A DNA stretch of 64,000 nt from contig OY829326.1 in NCBI GenBank assembly GCA_963691655.1, positions 113,929,388 through 113,993,387 on the forward strand, given 5' to 3'. Below are positions 35,469 to 47,954 of this stretch, piece after piece (position 1 is the first letter of the stretch; each line of letters begins with the position of its first letter). The notes below the pieces were generated by a model, which was not told where the DNA came from, made no database searches, and saw only the letters and a program-made list of their open reading frames with translations. A program made the translations under genes and the position numbers. Origin of the DNA: Toxonevra muliebris (lineage: Eukaryota > Arthropoda > Insecta > Diptera > Pallopteridae).

Positions 35469-38234
35469 ATGGAATTTAGTCGACATAGTGCAAAATTCAA
35501 AGAATTTTTTTTTGTGTGCGTTACTCCTACAGAAAAAACTGGCCATATACATATAAATCTGAAACGCATTGGTAGGCTGTGATGAGATGATATGATATGA
35601 TGTGATGATATCAACAAATGTTAAAAAAAAAAACACATAACTCATGAAATACTTGCAGATAAATAAGCAACCTATGTTGCATACAAAACGAGCTTATTAA
35701 ACACAACCGAGCTCGAATCCGCTGAACCCATTCCTTTTACACTTTTTCATCAAAACAGAACTTTTTCGACCCTGAAAATCTGAACTTTCAATTAGTCACT
35801 GGTGACCCTGTGGCCTCCAATGGGAATTTTTACAAACTTGTTCGGTTTATTTTTTTTTTAGATATTTATTTGAAAAGATTTGCCTATCTTTTCTAACTTT
35901 TAATATTAACTTTTCACATAATCCTTTCTTGGTTTTAAGAAATCTAAAAGCGATACAGCAAAAAACCGCAACCGGATTCGTATAGGCTGACTAAGTGATT
36001 TACTATTTGTTTTTAAAAAGTTTCCATTGACGAACTCAGGCCCGCCGGTGACTTGTTGCTAAATAGCTAAACTTAAATTTCTAAGGAGAATAAACGAAAA
36101 TTTGAAAATATGCAAAATCATGTTTGAGAAAATTGTTTTTCGAACAACATATTGACGAAAAAGCGTATACATTTTAAAAGTTGTGGTCTACTGAAAATAG
36201 GTAAAAAAAAAAAAATATTTTGTTTCATTTTATGTCAATCTGGCGCAGTCAATTAGGTAACAATTCCCAATTTTTTACTGAAAAAATGTACTTTGTGTCA
36301 CCATAGGTTCCGAAAAGGTCGAACGGCGTTTATCTGTTTTCCCCAATATAACCACCATTACTTTACTATATACCAACGAAATTCGTTGTTATTAACCAAG
36401 AGAATTTCATTGATTAACAAATAGAACATAAATATTGAAATTTTTTACAAATGTTAAATCTAATAAATAACAATAAGAAAAATTATGAATATAATCCATT
36501 AATCATAAAAAAGAAGATTAGAGACGGTAGGTAACCTATTAATAAAAACAAAACTTATGTAACTATATACATTTTTAAGGTTAGAAGTACTTACCTTAAA
36601 GAAAGAAACAAGATGTGTGTATTTTGTGTGTATAGAGGAAAGATGTCAGTGTCAGTGACAGTTTATGCGAAATATTATTATTATTAACAGCGTTTATAAT
36701 AATTTTTTTTTTTTTTTTGGTTTTCTTTTTTTTCTTTTTGGTAATTAATTAATCCAACAAACAAACGCAACTATATCCAAAGCATTCACAATTAACACAA
36801 CTATTTAGTAACAACATTGAAACTTTTCATTAAAAGTACAAAAAATTCTATTCAATTTAGTTTTAGTTTAAATTTTCAGTTGAATATTTTGTTTTTCATT
36901 TAATTTTTAAGTTTATTTCTTAAGAACCTAAATTACAATTAATTATTGGAAAATATGTCAACATGCAAGTATAAGGGTTTATAAAACAAAAATATTTGTT
37001 TAGGTTGCCGGGAAATGTCGGGAAGATTTTTATAATATGTATTTTCGTGCGTGCACCTATAAGTTCATGCCAATCTATTATATTTGCTATTGTAAACGAA
37101 GCCACTTTTAAGTCAGAGTTAACTAAGTTAACATGACTTTAGAATTTTAAAAATTGAATACATATTTTTATTTGAACATGATGCTTTTTGAGGTATTCCT
37201 TAAAATTTAAAACAAACGAAAATATAAAAAAAATTAAAAACAGATATTTTTATGATATTTGAATGCCTCAATTTAACAATTTAGATTTTTGTAAAAACTT
37301 TAAAATAGTTTCACAAGATTCTGTAGACATTGAACGATACTTTGAAGTTACGGACGAAATTCAAAGAATCGGAATTGCAGTTCTTTTGAAATCAATATAT
37401 GAAACTAGACCCAAGAAAAACGAAAATTTATATGATTTTCCATAATCAAACAGTTTCAGCATACGCAAGCTGCTTCGCACTACAAAATTTGAATTAATTC
37501 AAGAACGAACCACTGCACCTTTACTAGTTGTACTCGGGCATGAAAATTTAAAAATTTCGAAGCATAATAAAAGTTCTGATATAGAAGAACGAGAAAAATT
37601 ACACATTGTAAAGAAGAATATATGCAAATTGAGAGCTTCAGTTACATAATTTTGTTATAAAAAATGCTCAACACCTATCCTCTGCCAAAAGTTGGCAACT
37701 ACATCGTTCTGCGGAGTGTACAGATTCAAAGAAATGAATTTTACCAGATACCATGGTGAAACCTTTATCTTCACATTGGAGTGAAATTAAGAATAAATAA
37801 AGAAACGATAGAGCTGCTTTAAAGACTTTGAAGAACGATACTCCAAAAGCTGATTAAATGCAGAACTCGGCTTAAGTCTCGAGAAACTTATTAGCGCCCT
37901 TTTGATTTATTTATCTCGGTTGTGAATTTGAATAGATAGTTTTATTGTTGTTTGAGCGTTTAGTCAGAATTCAAAACATAAACAGAATTATTAAATTTTA
38001 CACGGGAGGTATCTCCTATTCCACTGAATAATAGTTTCCCAAAAGTTTTGACTCCAGTACTTCTAGAGCCACAGGAAGTTTTCGAGAACTGAAATAAATG
38101 CTTTTAACTTTGGAAAGATCTTAAGGTCTTAGCTTTCATTGCTAAGAGTTTCAGTGCAGAATTTTTGACAGTTCTCTTGTTATTCTTGACATTTGTCAAA
38201 ATCAAATATGCTCAGTTAGCATTGCCATTTCATC
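35469..38234. other. AT-rich intergenic DNA
   Basis: No recognised family. Contains a TGATATGATGTGATGATA run (35585-35610), poly-T (36702-36718) and a 61-codon frame at 37263-37445 of normal amino-acid variety but no known motif. Nothing supports a host gene. Confidence 0.5.
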
Positions 38235-38615
38235 ATGGAAAGACTTACACCCGAACAATACTTACTAATTATTGAATTTTATGGACGTCATAATCGACTG
38301 AGCAAGCAATTCAAGCCATAGTAACAAAAATTCGCACAAAATTTGATATCAATCCATCTTCCCGTGCCCGTTGAGTGCGTACAGATAAAAATATTGCCAC
38401 CGTCCGTCGGCGTTCGCAGCAATTGGAATTGTGTTACTCGACTACGTGGAAAATTTTACCCGTATTAAATACAGCTAGTTCAAGAACTGAAGCCGAGCGA
38501 TCTGCCACAGCGTCAAATTTTCGGTAAGTGGGCCTCAGGAAAACTTGACGAAGATCCGTTTTTTTTTTTTTACCGAAAAACTGTGTTCAGCGACGAAGCT
38601 CATTCCGATAATTCC
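38235..38615 (+). pseudogene. IS630/mariner-type transposase remnant (N-terminal domain to first catalytic block)
   Basis: It starts MERLTPEQYLLIIEFYG, the form of the N-terminal helix-turn-helix of a fly mariner-like family. Decayed sequence follows with IQLVQELKP, then QRQIFGKWA and, across a T run, FYRKTVFSDEAHF. That last block carries the first catalytic Asp (FSDEAHF). Stops near 38320 and 38450 and a T-run slippage break the frame. The second and third catalytic blocks are not present; sequence stops resembling the family after 38615. Confidence 0.8.
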
Positions 38616-38662
38616 AAAATGTTTTCAAAATATTCCTTTTGTACTTCATAATAATCAAATTA

Positions 38663-38772
38663 ACAGTATACCGCCAAACCATTAGAATCACCCTAAACTT
38701 CCTCTTTCTTTGCAAATGTAGTGATATTTAACAGTTTAAAAAAGATGTTGCCATCTTTTGGCGGTATACTGT
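38663..38772. mobile_element. Short Tc1/mariner-like MITE
   Basis: ACAGTATACCGCCAAA at 38663-38678 is perfectly inverted at 38757-38772. CAGT ends next to TA on the right and the 110-bp size suit a Tc1/mariner-mobilised miniature element. The interior has no coding sequence. Confidence 0.8.
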
Positions 38773-38984
38773 ACTTCAGAGTATTTCAATTCGATATCCG
38801 ATTATTCTAAATTGCTTTCAAAATATTTCAATTGTAAATCAGAATAAGCTTATTCTAAATTGAGTTGAGATTATTTCATAGATGCTTCAGAATATTTCAA
38901 TTGTATTTTAAAGAATCCCATATTTACTTCAAATATAACTTTAAATAATATATTTTCTTAAACGTTTCTATTTATTTATTGGAT

Positions 38985-39735
38985 CTTTCTTTTCAATATT
39001 TTCAATGGTATCTTTCATTTTTAAGCGTCTGTGACCCTCATTGAGTAAGAGGTTTCGAGCTAGGGATAGCTTTGTAATTTATCGAGATATTTTTTACTGA
39101 AGACCGAGATTTCTTTTTTTTTTTATTAGAGGCACTTTAAGGTTCGAGTGGATAGCACAATTTTTAATATACCAGGAGGCTCCTAAGATTATTTGAAGAA
39201 TCTCAGATTGAGAACGTTAAAGATTTTCAATGTTTGAGGAAGACGCGGAGTCCCAGAATTGAACTCCGTATGCCCATATAGGCTTAATAATCGCTTTGTA
39301 TAATAAAACTTTTTACTCGAGGCTGAATTTTGATTTTTTGTTTAGAAGCCAATATGTATTGGGGAGAGCAATTTTCAGTTTCACTATGTTTTGTCCAATT
39401 GAATTTAAGATCGATATGAACACCGAGATATTTGGTTTCAGATTATTGGGAAATTGTGTTTCCATTTGTCAGCGGTGGGAGACATATGCCTTTTCTTAGA
39501 GTAAATGAGATATGTGCGGATTTGGATTCGTTTATTCCAACCAGCCATTTCTCTAAAGAAGTTAAGATTAAGATGTTACTGTAAATATTTTGAGGCTTGT
39601 ATGTTATTGGAATGTATTGAGAGAATCGTAGTGTCATCTGAAAATGTTTATATAGTATTGTGACTACTGGCTGGCATATCAGAAATGAAGATGAGGTAGA
39701 GCAAATGACACTGGGGAACTCCAGCAACGATATTG
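38985..39735 (-). pseudogene. Jockey-type non-LTR reverse transcriptase C-terminal remnant
   Basis: On the minus strand, ICSTSSSFLICQPVVT, then LRFSQYIPI (where FADDTAILS stood) and LEKWLVGINESKSAHISFTL, LRKGICLPPLT match the jockey RT palm. A frame change follows, then KYLGVHIDLKFNWTK and decayed C-terminal text with EGHRRLKMKD near 39020. The catalytic FADD is lost through deletion. The piece lacks the endonuclease and gag. AATAAATAAATAG on this strand (about 38970-38982) may be what remains of the tail. Confidence 0.82.
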
Positions 39736-40309
39736 AACGATCTGGAGTGAAGTCTTTGAATTTTAAAATAATTTGTCTAGTTATTTGTTAAGTAGATTTT
39801 TCGGGAGAGCGCTTTCGACTTTGAAAATAAGGCCGTCTTTATACAAATGATGGGCAAAAATAGGGTTTTGGTCAGAAATTAATGAAAATTGGTTTCTTAG
39901 TGGATAAAGGCATGCTAATTCTAAAAATTTAATCGGCGTTTTTGTAAACCCTACAAAAATCGAGAATTTTGGGTGAATTTATGCAGTTTTAAAGTGCATT
40001 TGTTTTGTTTGTTAAAATTAAAAAAAAAAAATGTACAAAATTTGTTTTTTTAGTAAATGTCTTTGCTAAAAATAAAAAGATTATTTTAAAAGAACACCAA
40101 GCGATAGTAATCAAATTATTAGTCAACCTTAGTGTTCAACCTTTTTAAATGCTACAATATTTAATATTGTAAGGAAACCTTACAATACTTTAAAAATTAA
40201 TATAATAAAAAGTATTATGTTTATTTTATTTGAAAATTAAATTCTTATTTATCTCTTCTTTCAAAACTTTTTTCCGAAAAACTTAAAAATATCCTAAGCG
40301 ATCCATTAA

Positions 40310-42587
40310 GGAGACATTCCAGTTTAAAATTTTGAAAAACATCGATTTATATTGGTTTTGATTTTGTGATTCTTTATAGTTTCAAGAATAACACTATTAT
40401 TATTATTATTATTTGAAGGAAGGACGACTCGAAAGTCAGGCACTGCGACCTATAAGATCTTTTGTACCAAAGCCCCAAGAAAGAAAGAAAGGAAGGGAGA
40501 AAGAAAGATAGATAAGAAACATACCCAAGCCGAGAATCGAACTCGGGTCTCCAGAAACAAGAGTCTGGCACTCTGCCACTAGACCACATGGTGATGGTAG
40601 GACCTACAGTTTAACTCCGATTCCGAACGGCTATGTGGCAATTTTTTATCAGCTCGGTGGTCTTGCCATTACCAACCAAGGTGTGTACTTGTACACATTC
40701 TTATAATTCTCATCCACTTCATATCGATAGTGAATATAAGAAGTTTATGAGAATTAACCACCAGACCAAGACGGGAATCGAACCCGCAACCTTCTGGATG
40801 GAAGTCTAGTGCACTATCCACTAGACTATCGAGGTCGTCAAGAATAACACTAGCTTACAGTCAATTTATGCAAAGGATGTTACTATTTTTCTTTTTTGTA
40901 CTTTGAGCCATTAAACTCGAAAATGACATCAAAAAATCATCGAGATATCATTTTTTGAAATTTTTTTTTTGTTTTTTTCCGAAGGTAGTTTGACTTTTGA
41001 GTTTTGACCATATCTCGAGAAAACAACATCCAATATGATTGTAAAAGATATCAGATGAAAGATAATTAATTTACCAATAAATAATTTTCACAACATTTTC
41101 CAATCCACCCAGTAGTTTAAGTGCAATTGGTCAAAATATGAAACAAAAAACGTTTTTTTTTTGGACAAAAATTTAAATCGAAAACTCACTTAAAAAATAA
41201 TAAAGACTAGAAAACGTAAAAATATGCCCTATTTCTTAATTTTTACATAAAGTTTGCAACTTTTTATTCTATCTGTCCCTTTTTGTAGTAGGATATATAA
41301 GAGCATATGTGGGAATTATGTTTTCACAATTGAAAAGCTTTTTATTGAAAACGTTATAAAAATGTTTATTAATTTAGCAGACATAAATATATATATGTGA
41401 CATTCTCTGTCAACGGGTCCAAAATTGGTTAAGGTATTTCAGGGCATGTTTGGACTCAAATGAAAGCTTATTATTTCTAGTTTCGAATGCAATAAGGCCT
41501 TTTTTGATTTGGCATGATGGCGGACAAATATGTCGGCTGCAAGTCTACCACCTCACCTTGAAAGAATAGTTTAATCAAGCGTGTTTACCCAAGTTATCAT
41601 AAAAGAATATATAAAGCCTTTTTTCATATATTTTTTTTCGCAGAATATGAATACAATATTATTTTTCACGGGAAATGTTACGTGTGGTCCCTAACCTCAA
41701 AAAAGGTCCGAAAACGCTGTTTTTCGGGTCTTACGCTTACCCAAGTCATCATAAAATGACGGGCAAAGCATATTTTTGTGTAATTTCAGTTGATGAACAT
41801 TTCATTTCAATTACAATTATATTGGTTGTTGTCTTTTCGAGATATGGTCCAAACAGTCAAACTACCTTCGGGAAAAAACAAAAAAAAAAAATCAAAAAAT
41901 TATATCTCGAAAACCTATCCATAAAAAATTTTTTTGATGTTATTTTCGAGTTTAGTGGCCCAAAGTACATAAAAGAAAAATAGTAGTATTCTTAGTACAG
42001 ACATTTTTTTTTTTAATTTGTAAACTAGTGTAATCTTCTAAAATATTAGTGAATTAAAGCGAATGTAATACATATAATTGTGCCTTGGTTTACTAAAAAT
42101 AAGACCTAATGCACAACAACAAGTTTTCGAGAAATAGAACAATTATTTGGCTTCAAACTCGTTACTCAGGGATTTTCAGGGTTGCAGATTACGCATCTGA
42201 TATACGGTTTTTTAAATTCAAAATGGTGGATCCAATATGGCGGAAGAATTTTTAAAAATTGAGAAAAAAGACCCTAAAAGCAAGGGGGAGAGGAAAGTTT
42301 CACTTTTTGTGGTTCCACTTATAGAGAAATGTCCAGTAAGCAAAATCTTGCAAATTTTATGCTTTTGTCTTTATTTGGAAGCACAGAATCCATCCTACCA
42401 CCAAAAATTAACTTTTTTGGAGATGGCTCTACCGCCGTCATCTTGGATTAAAAGTGGTAAAAAAAATTGTTTGTTCTTTAATAACATATTTATAACATCT
42501 CTAAGCAATTTTGTAATGATACATCATAGTTTCTTAAATAAAATTCTTAAAAAAACTTTTTTTTCAATTTTAAAATGAAATGTCCCC
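40310..42587. mobile_element. TTAA-flanked element with long inverted arms
   Basis: TTAA at 40306-40309 and 42588-42591 bound the inverted ends GGAGACATTCCAG-TTTAAAATTTTG and CAATTTTAAAAT-GAAATGTCCCC. Deeper inverted arms are clear. The stretch from 40885 to 41065 (TACTATTTTTCTTTTTTGTA, CCGAAGGTAGTTTGAC, ATATCTCGAGAAAACAACAT) is repeated inverted at about 41800-41985. TTAA specificity points to piggyBac-like transposition. No transposase frame is present. Without its SINE the element is about 1.8 kb. A relative lies at 62.08 kb. Confidence 0.75.
40397..40837 (-). mobile_element. Dimeric tRNA-derived SINE with 15-bp target duplication
   Basis: The target word TCAAGAATAACACTA stands at 40382-40396 and again at 40838-40852. 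Read on the minus strand, unit 1 has an A box (complement of 40818-40828, TAGTCTAGTGG) and B box (complement of 40774-40784, GGTTCGATTCC), body, and core CCGTTCGGAATCGG/AAACTGTAGGTCC. Unit 2 follows with its own A box (TGGTCTAGTGG, complement of 40576-40586) and B box (AGTTCGATTCT, complement of 40533-40543), a CTTTCTTTC-rich body and an (ATA)n tail at 40396-40412. The single target duplication outside both units indicates they moved together. Confidence 0.88.
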
Positions 42588-42591
42588 TTAA

Positions 42592-44369
42592 CTTCTACTC
42601 CTGCATTATCTGTTTGGCCAAGGTAATAACTAATATGTTTGTCAATCAAATCCTTTTTCTTATTCATGTTCTGTCTTTTAGACAAAAGCATAGGATCCGA
42701 CGACAAAGGTAGATTCCGCATAAGATCTATATTAGTATTTTCTCGTCCAGTTTTTCTAGTATGTGCCAAACGATTTCAATCGACCAAAATAGCAATTATA
42801 ACTTCAATACTAAGCACCACTTAAATAAATAAGAACATTAAAAATTTTGCAAAAGAAAGAAACGAAATGTCAGGCGACGTGTGTTAGTACTAAAACATGA
42901 AAATTACGTTTTAGGCGATTTTTTAAAATGTATTTTTTCCAAGAATCGGAAAAAATCGGAAAAGTTATTATTATTTCCAAATAATATAAGGTTCATTTTA
43001 ACAAATTCTGAAGAAAAAAATTTATGAACTTTCAGGAAGTAATTTTTCCGGGTCTACAGAAAATGGCGAATTTAAGAATATTTTCATTTTAAAATATTTT
43101 AACTTTGTCTACTCCCTAAATGTTATGTTCTAAAATTTAGGGGAAATTACTAACCTATACATTTATTAGTGTAACTACAATTTTATTCTAGAAGATCCAG
43201 AAGTGCTACACTATCTTATTATAAATCAATTTAAAGATCTTGACGAGTAGGTTAGCCAAAAATCATCAGATTAAAAATCAGTTTAGCCATTTCCAAAATA
43301 TTAGCGTCGGAAGTTCTTTAAAATTCACTCATTGAACAAAGCATTGAATTCTTCGTTGTAAAAATCATTGCTTAAGCGGGACAAAATAATAAATGAGAGA
43401 GAGAAAAGACACGAGTAACGGCATTTCTCAAAATTGTTTGGTTCTCTTTTGATATTTCATAAAGAGATTTTTTGAACAAAAAAAATAGCCCCAGTTACTG
43501 GGCCTTATCGACTAGTGCAACTATACATATTATCTAACCATTTTAAAATGAAAATAAGTTTACCCTACTTATTTTTAGATTTTTAAATGTATTTTTGACA
43601 AATTTTCTTTTGAAGCACTAACAAAAATTAATATCAGATTTGAATATTGCAGTATAAAAACCAACCACTTTGAGATGCTGCATCGAGAGAAAAAGTCTCT
43701 TTGAGCAACAATTGTTATGATTTCTTCTTAGTTGGATTTTTAACTTTAAAATGGTACCAATATTGCTAACTTCGGCGACACTCATTTTTACTATTTTTGT
43801 CCACCGACGGATCACTGTGCGTCGTGCCATATTTTGTCAAAGGCTTGGGTTATGTCTATGAAAGCAACGGAACAAAGCTGTTTATTTTAAAAGGCGAATT
43901 TTATTTCAGTGACAATACGATGAACTTGTTCGCTGGTACTATGTGCTTTTCTGAAGCTAAAATGGTATTGGGGAATAAATTTGTTATTCTAGTTGGAAGT
44001 AATTTTCGAAAAACAAATAAAATAAGTAGTATGAATTTGTGAAAAATAAAAAAAAGATATCTTCGGGTCATTTCCGACAACCTCAAATGAATATTTTTTC
44101 TGTTTCATACGGTTTGATAACACTGTGTTACAGTGAAAAAAAAAAAACTTTGAACGAAACGAATTGCAGGTAATGATGGAAACTATTGAGTGATTTCAAC
44201 TAATTCAGTTATTTGCAGTTATTTCGCGTACAGAAACAAATCGTTAGCATATTTCGCTAATAGCAAAAAATCACTCATGTAAGATTTTTTCACAACTATC
44301 GAACGAATAGACATTTTTTAATTATCGAATTACTGGGTAGTTTTTATTCGGTAGTTTCCATCACCAGTT
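42592..44369. other. Intergenic DNA, nothing recognised
   Basis: A minus frame near 42590-42769 has ordinary amino-acid variety but no motif I know, and it is cut by the TTAA element boundary. The rest is AT-rich with short frames. Confidence 0.45.
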
Positions 44370-44660
44370 GCAGGTCTAGTTGAACTAAAAATAACAGCAT
44401 AGTACAAATTTCGGATACACCTCCAAAATCTGGCCTTAGGGCCAATTTTCTATATATTAAGTTAAAACTCCATCATTTTTCAATCGGTTTTGAAGATTAA
44501 TATTATCGGATTGAAAAATGATTGAGTTTTAACTTAAAATATACGGCACATGCATCTCTGAACACTGGTTCTATGGCTCTAAGTCCATAATTTAAGGGTG
44601 TTTCTGAAATTTGTAGTAGGTAGTTATTTTTAATTCCAATAAACTTAACCCTACAACCTC
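44370..44660. mobile_element. Palindromic (foldback) MITE
   Basis: The central arms TTAAGTTAAAACTC-CATCATTTTTCAATC (44457-44485) and its inverse from about 44508 to 44537 pair almost fully around a loop of about 20 bp. Further out, AAAAATAAC, TACAAATTTC and ACACC on the left recur inverted on the right. The whole 290 bp can fold into one long hairpin, so transcription through it would yield double-stranded RNA. No coding sequence. Confidence 0.75.
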
Positions 44661-47099
44661 TACTAAGTCTCGTGCAAAGTACATTGAAACTTTTTCTTAC
44701 ACAGTTTAACAAGAATATTATATACAGAAGAATTGAGATTTACGAGAAATATGATTAGTAATAGTAGAAGAGAGTAGAAGAAGTCATCATCATAAATAGA
44801 ATAGCAATAATATAATTAACAATAATTTGAAATTAATTTAAAGTTTCTTTTCAATATTTTCAATATTGCCAATTATTTACAATTCAAAAACATTTTACAA
44901 TTGACTACATTTCATATAATTATTTTGAAATTTTAAATGTAAAATTCGTTTAAAACAAAACAACTAAGTTTTGGTAGTAGAAAAATAGCAATAGTAGTAA
45001 CTAATAGTTATAGTAGTATGTAGAATTTTCCAATTTCATCAAAAGTCAATTAAGAATATTATAAAAAAAAAAAACACAACAAAAAAATACAATAGAGAAG
45101 AATACAATATGAATGCAACAATATTAATGAGTAATTTGCACATAATTTTAAGTAATTAATTATTCTCACATTGTAATTGATTTATTTGACACATTTTGCG
45201 TGTTGTTTCAATGTGTTTCTTTTTACGGTTTTGGTTTTGCTATTCAGAATACAAGACAATAAGGGAAAGGACACAAATTTTGTTTATGGTTTTGTTTCCA
45301 CTTTTGTTTTTTTTTTCTTTTTTTTTTGGTAGTAGTTGCGGTAATAGTGTTTGTTGTTTCTAACAGCAGGTAATTGTTTTTGTTGTGGTTGTTCTAGTTG
45401 TTTTTATTGTTAATATTATTGTTTTTGCTTTTCCAAGGTAACTCTCTAATTAAACTTGTGAGTATGCAGCATTTCCGTTCCGTTCACTGAAATGATTGAT
45501 TGCAGCACGCTTTCCGTTTCCGGTTTAATAGTTTTCATTACACTATTATGTACAAGTATTCGTGATCTGTATATGCAATTTCAATAAAAATTTCGAGTTT
45601 GTTTTATTTTATTTTTCTATATTTTCTTTCACTTTTATTCTATTCACTTCAATATTGTTTTCTTATGTATTTTTGTATTTAATAAAATCTCATCGGAATG
45701 ACAGCGATAAAGTCACTTAACTTTTTCTTTGACAAAATAAACGAATGAAGACAACGACAATGACGACGACGACGTCAACGTTAACTTCATGGTAGCGTGT
45801 GCCAAAGTAAACACAGTTATCAGCAGAGGAGAAGAAAAAAAATGAAAACAACAACAAATACAATAAATAAGAAAAAATTTAATGGAACGATTTGGAAGAA
45901 ACGTCGAACAAACGATAACACGCACGCAAACACGCACAAAATTACACGAACAAAAAAATTAACTCCACACTGCTCAGTAGTCGGTACCGAACTGTTACTC
46001 TCAAAGTTAAACGAAAGGACACACACACTCACACAAATACCGAATGGCCGACAGCGCAACAACGACGTTGATGTTGATGTGAGTGCGGGTGCGAGGGGAG
46101 TTAAACGCAAAAAACGACAACGATATTGGGAGGATGAGAGAACGTCAAAATGAATGACTAAATTGGATTTTCATATGAGAATAAAAAGAAGAAGCAGGAA
46201 AATAAAAAATTTTTAAACCTATAAAATTTCAACGCTCCGAATTGTGTTTTTTTTTTAGCTTATATTATTTTGCATATTTTTTTTAGTTGTTATATTACAA
46301 TTATAATTATTTTTTGTTTTTCTTTACAATCCATTTAAAGTTTGCTGCACACATTAGCAATTTCAAATAGTTTTATATTTTAATCACACATTTGCATGAC
46401 AGCAGTAAAAGAAAATGAGCTCACTTTTTTCTTGCTTGTTTGCGCAAAATTAGCTTTTCCGCGTTTCCACACTATTAGGATTCGAGTACGTTGAAGGACT
46501 AAAATTCAAACGGGTATTCGAGCGAAGGATGTGTACATTTACGATAAATGTAAAGTTACTGCTGAATTATTAATCAGAACAGAGAGATTGAGAGAAAGCA
46601 AGTGATTGAGCGCACGTATGTGTGAGAGTTAATAAAGAACTAACGGTAATGAGCGAATTCAGCGTGAGAGCTTTATTTAGTGTTGCCAATTATTTATGTT
46701 TTCCCACTTAAAATTGCAATTAAAAAAATATTATGAAAAACATATTTAATACTGCCGACACACGAACGTTAGTCATTAAAATTCTCAATTTCAAAGGAAT
46801 TTCATTAAGAATCGAATTTCGTTTTTGACAGATTATAAGTTTGGAGAAGAAGAGGACTTTTTTTGTGTGTTTTATGAAGATAAAAATGGGTCCTTTCGAT
46901 AAGATTTGGATAGAAGGAAATTTATTTAAAAATTATGCATAACTGGAGGAATAGCAATGAGTTGCTGTTCAGCTCCATTAGTTTATTTTCTCTCTCCTGC
47001 TTTTGTTAATAAATATTACAAGAGCAGCTGTTATGAAAACAAAATCTAAAATATCAAAAAATGTAATAGATCTTATATTTTCACTGTTTGTTTTTAGTC
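44661..47099. other. AT-rich DNA with simple repeats
   Basis: Contains T runs (45309-45329), GTT-rich DNA (45351-45425), GACGACGACG (45764-45773) and ACAC tracts (46020-46028). A 118-codon frame at 45797-46153 and its minus-strand shadow have Lys/Arg/Thr-rich composition derived from repeats. No recognised product. Confidence 0.5.
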
Positions 47100-47265
47100 G
47101 AAGAATCAAAAATACTAAATTTTCTCTACGACACCACCTCTTGGATGGCAATGACGAATCTCCAAAAGTGAAAACTTCCTAAGAGAAGCTTTTTACTTTG
47201 CCATTCGGATTCGAATGTAGGTCCCTTTCATTTGCGCACATATATTACTCACACAACATGATTGG
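47100..47265 (+). mobile_element. SINE core fragment
   Basis: TGCCATTCGGATTCGAATGT followed by AGGTCCCTTTCATTTG resembles the CCGTTCGGA...GTAGGTCC core that follows the tRNA head in the 40.6- and 56.4-kb SINEs. No tRNA-like head is visible, so this is a 3' fragment. Confidence 0.5.
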
Positions 47266-47954
47266 GTTGTTGTGCCTTAGGAGTAGTAATTACAAGTTTC
47301 AAGTACTCCCTATTTTTTCTTGTACTTTATTAGTTAAAAAAAAAAGGAAGTGACCCATAGTTTTATACCGGATCAGAATGAGACGAAACTGAAAGAAACG
47401 CTTTTTAGCCTTCTTCTTTTTTGTTTTTAAGGTGTAATTACCAAGTCAGACGCGTACTGAAATTTAAACCGAGTCAAGTAACAAAAATTAGGACAAATAA
47501 AAGTGAATGCATCAATTTCTAAATAATTTAAGATTTTTCTGTTTAATAAAAGGCAAAAGTGCAGCACAATCTTGCAAGTAAATAGTTTCGAGAAGACATA
47601 CGAATATATTCTATCATCCAACCAACCAATCATACAGAGATTAAACTTACAATGAAAACTTTTAAAAAAAGATCATCGAAACTTTTTATATTTATTAGGA
47701 AATTGCTAAGTAAAATGCAGGAAAGAAAAAATAAGTTTTTAGACGTCCAACAGCAGGTCGAGAAATGGCAGTTGGCTTATGCGGCTAATCTACAGCATTC
47801 CCTGCGTATATCATAATTATCACTACCCCTCCTAACGATAAAAACATGGATGCTGGACTAAATCTACTTTATGGAGTTGATGTAGTTAAGGAGCTTGTTC
47901 TGTTTGACAGCCAAGAAGTAGGATAGGTCTAGAAAGTAGTTTCCTAGGGGTTTT
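47266..47954. other. AT-rich DNA, nothing recognised
   Basis: Only short frames; no repeat or transposon motif beyond those listed on either side. Confidence 0.5.

Noticed and set aside
40374..40600. tRNA gene candidates at this and the other A/B-box sites
   Set aside because: The boxes are good, but acceptor and anticodon arms mispair, and the tRNA-like heads run into repeated bodies with tails and target duplications. They are SINEs, not tRNA genes.
45797..46153. 118-codon Lys/Thr/Arg-rich frame
   Set aside because: Composition follows ACA and GAC repeats; an equally open frame exists on the other strand. No support for a product.
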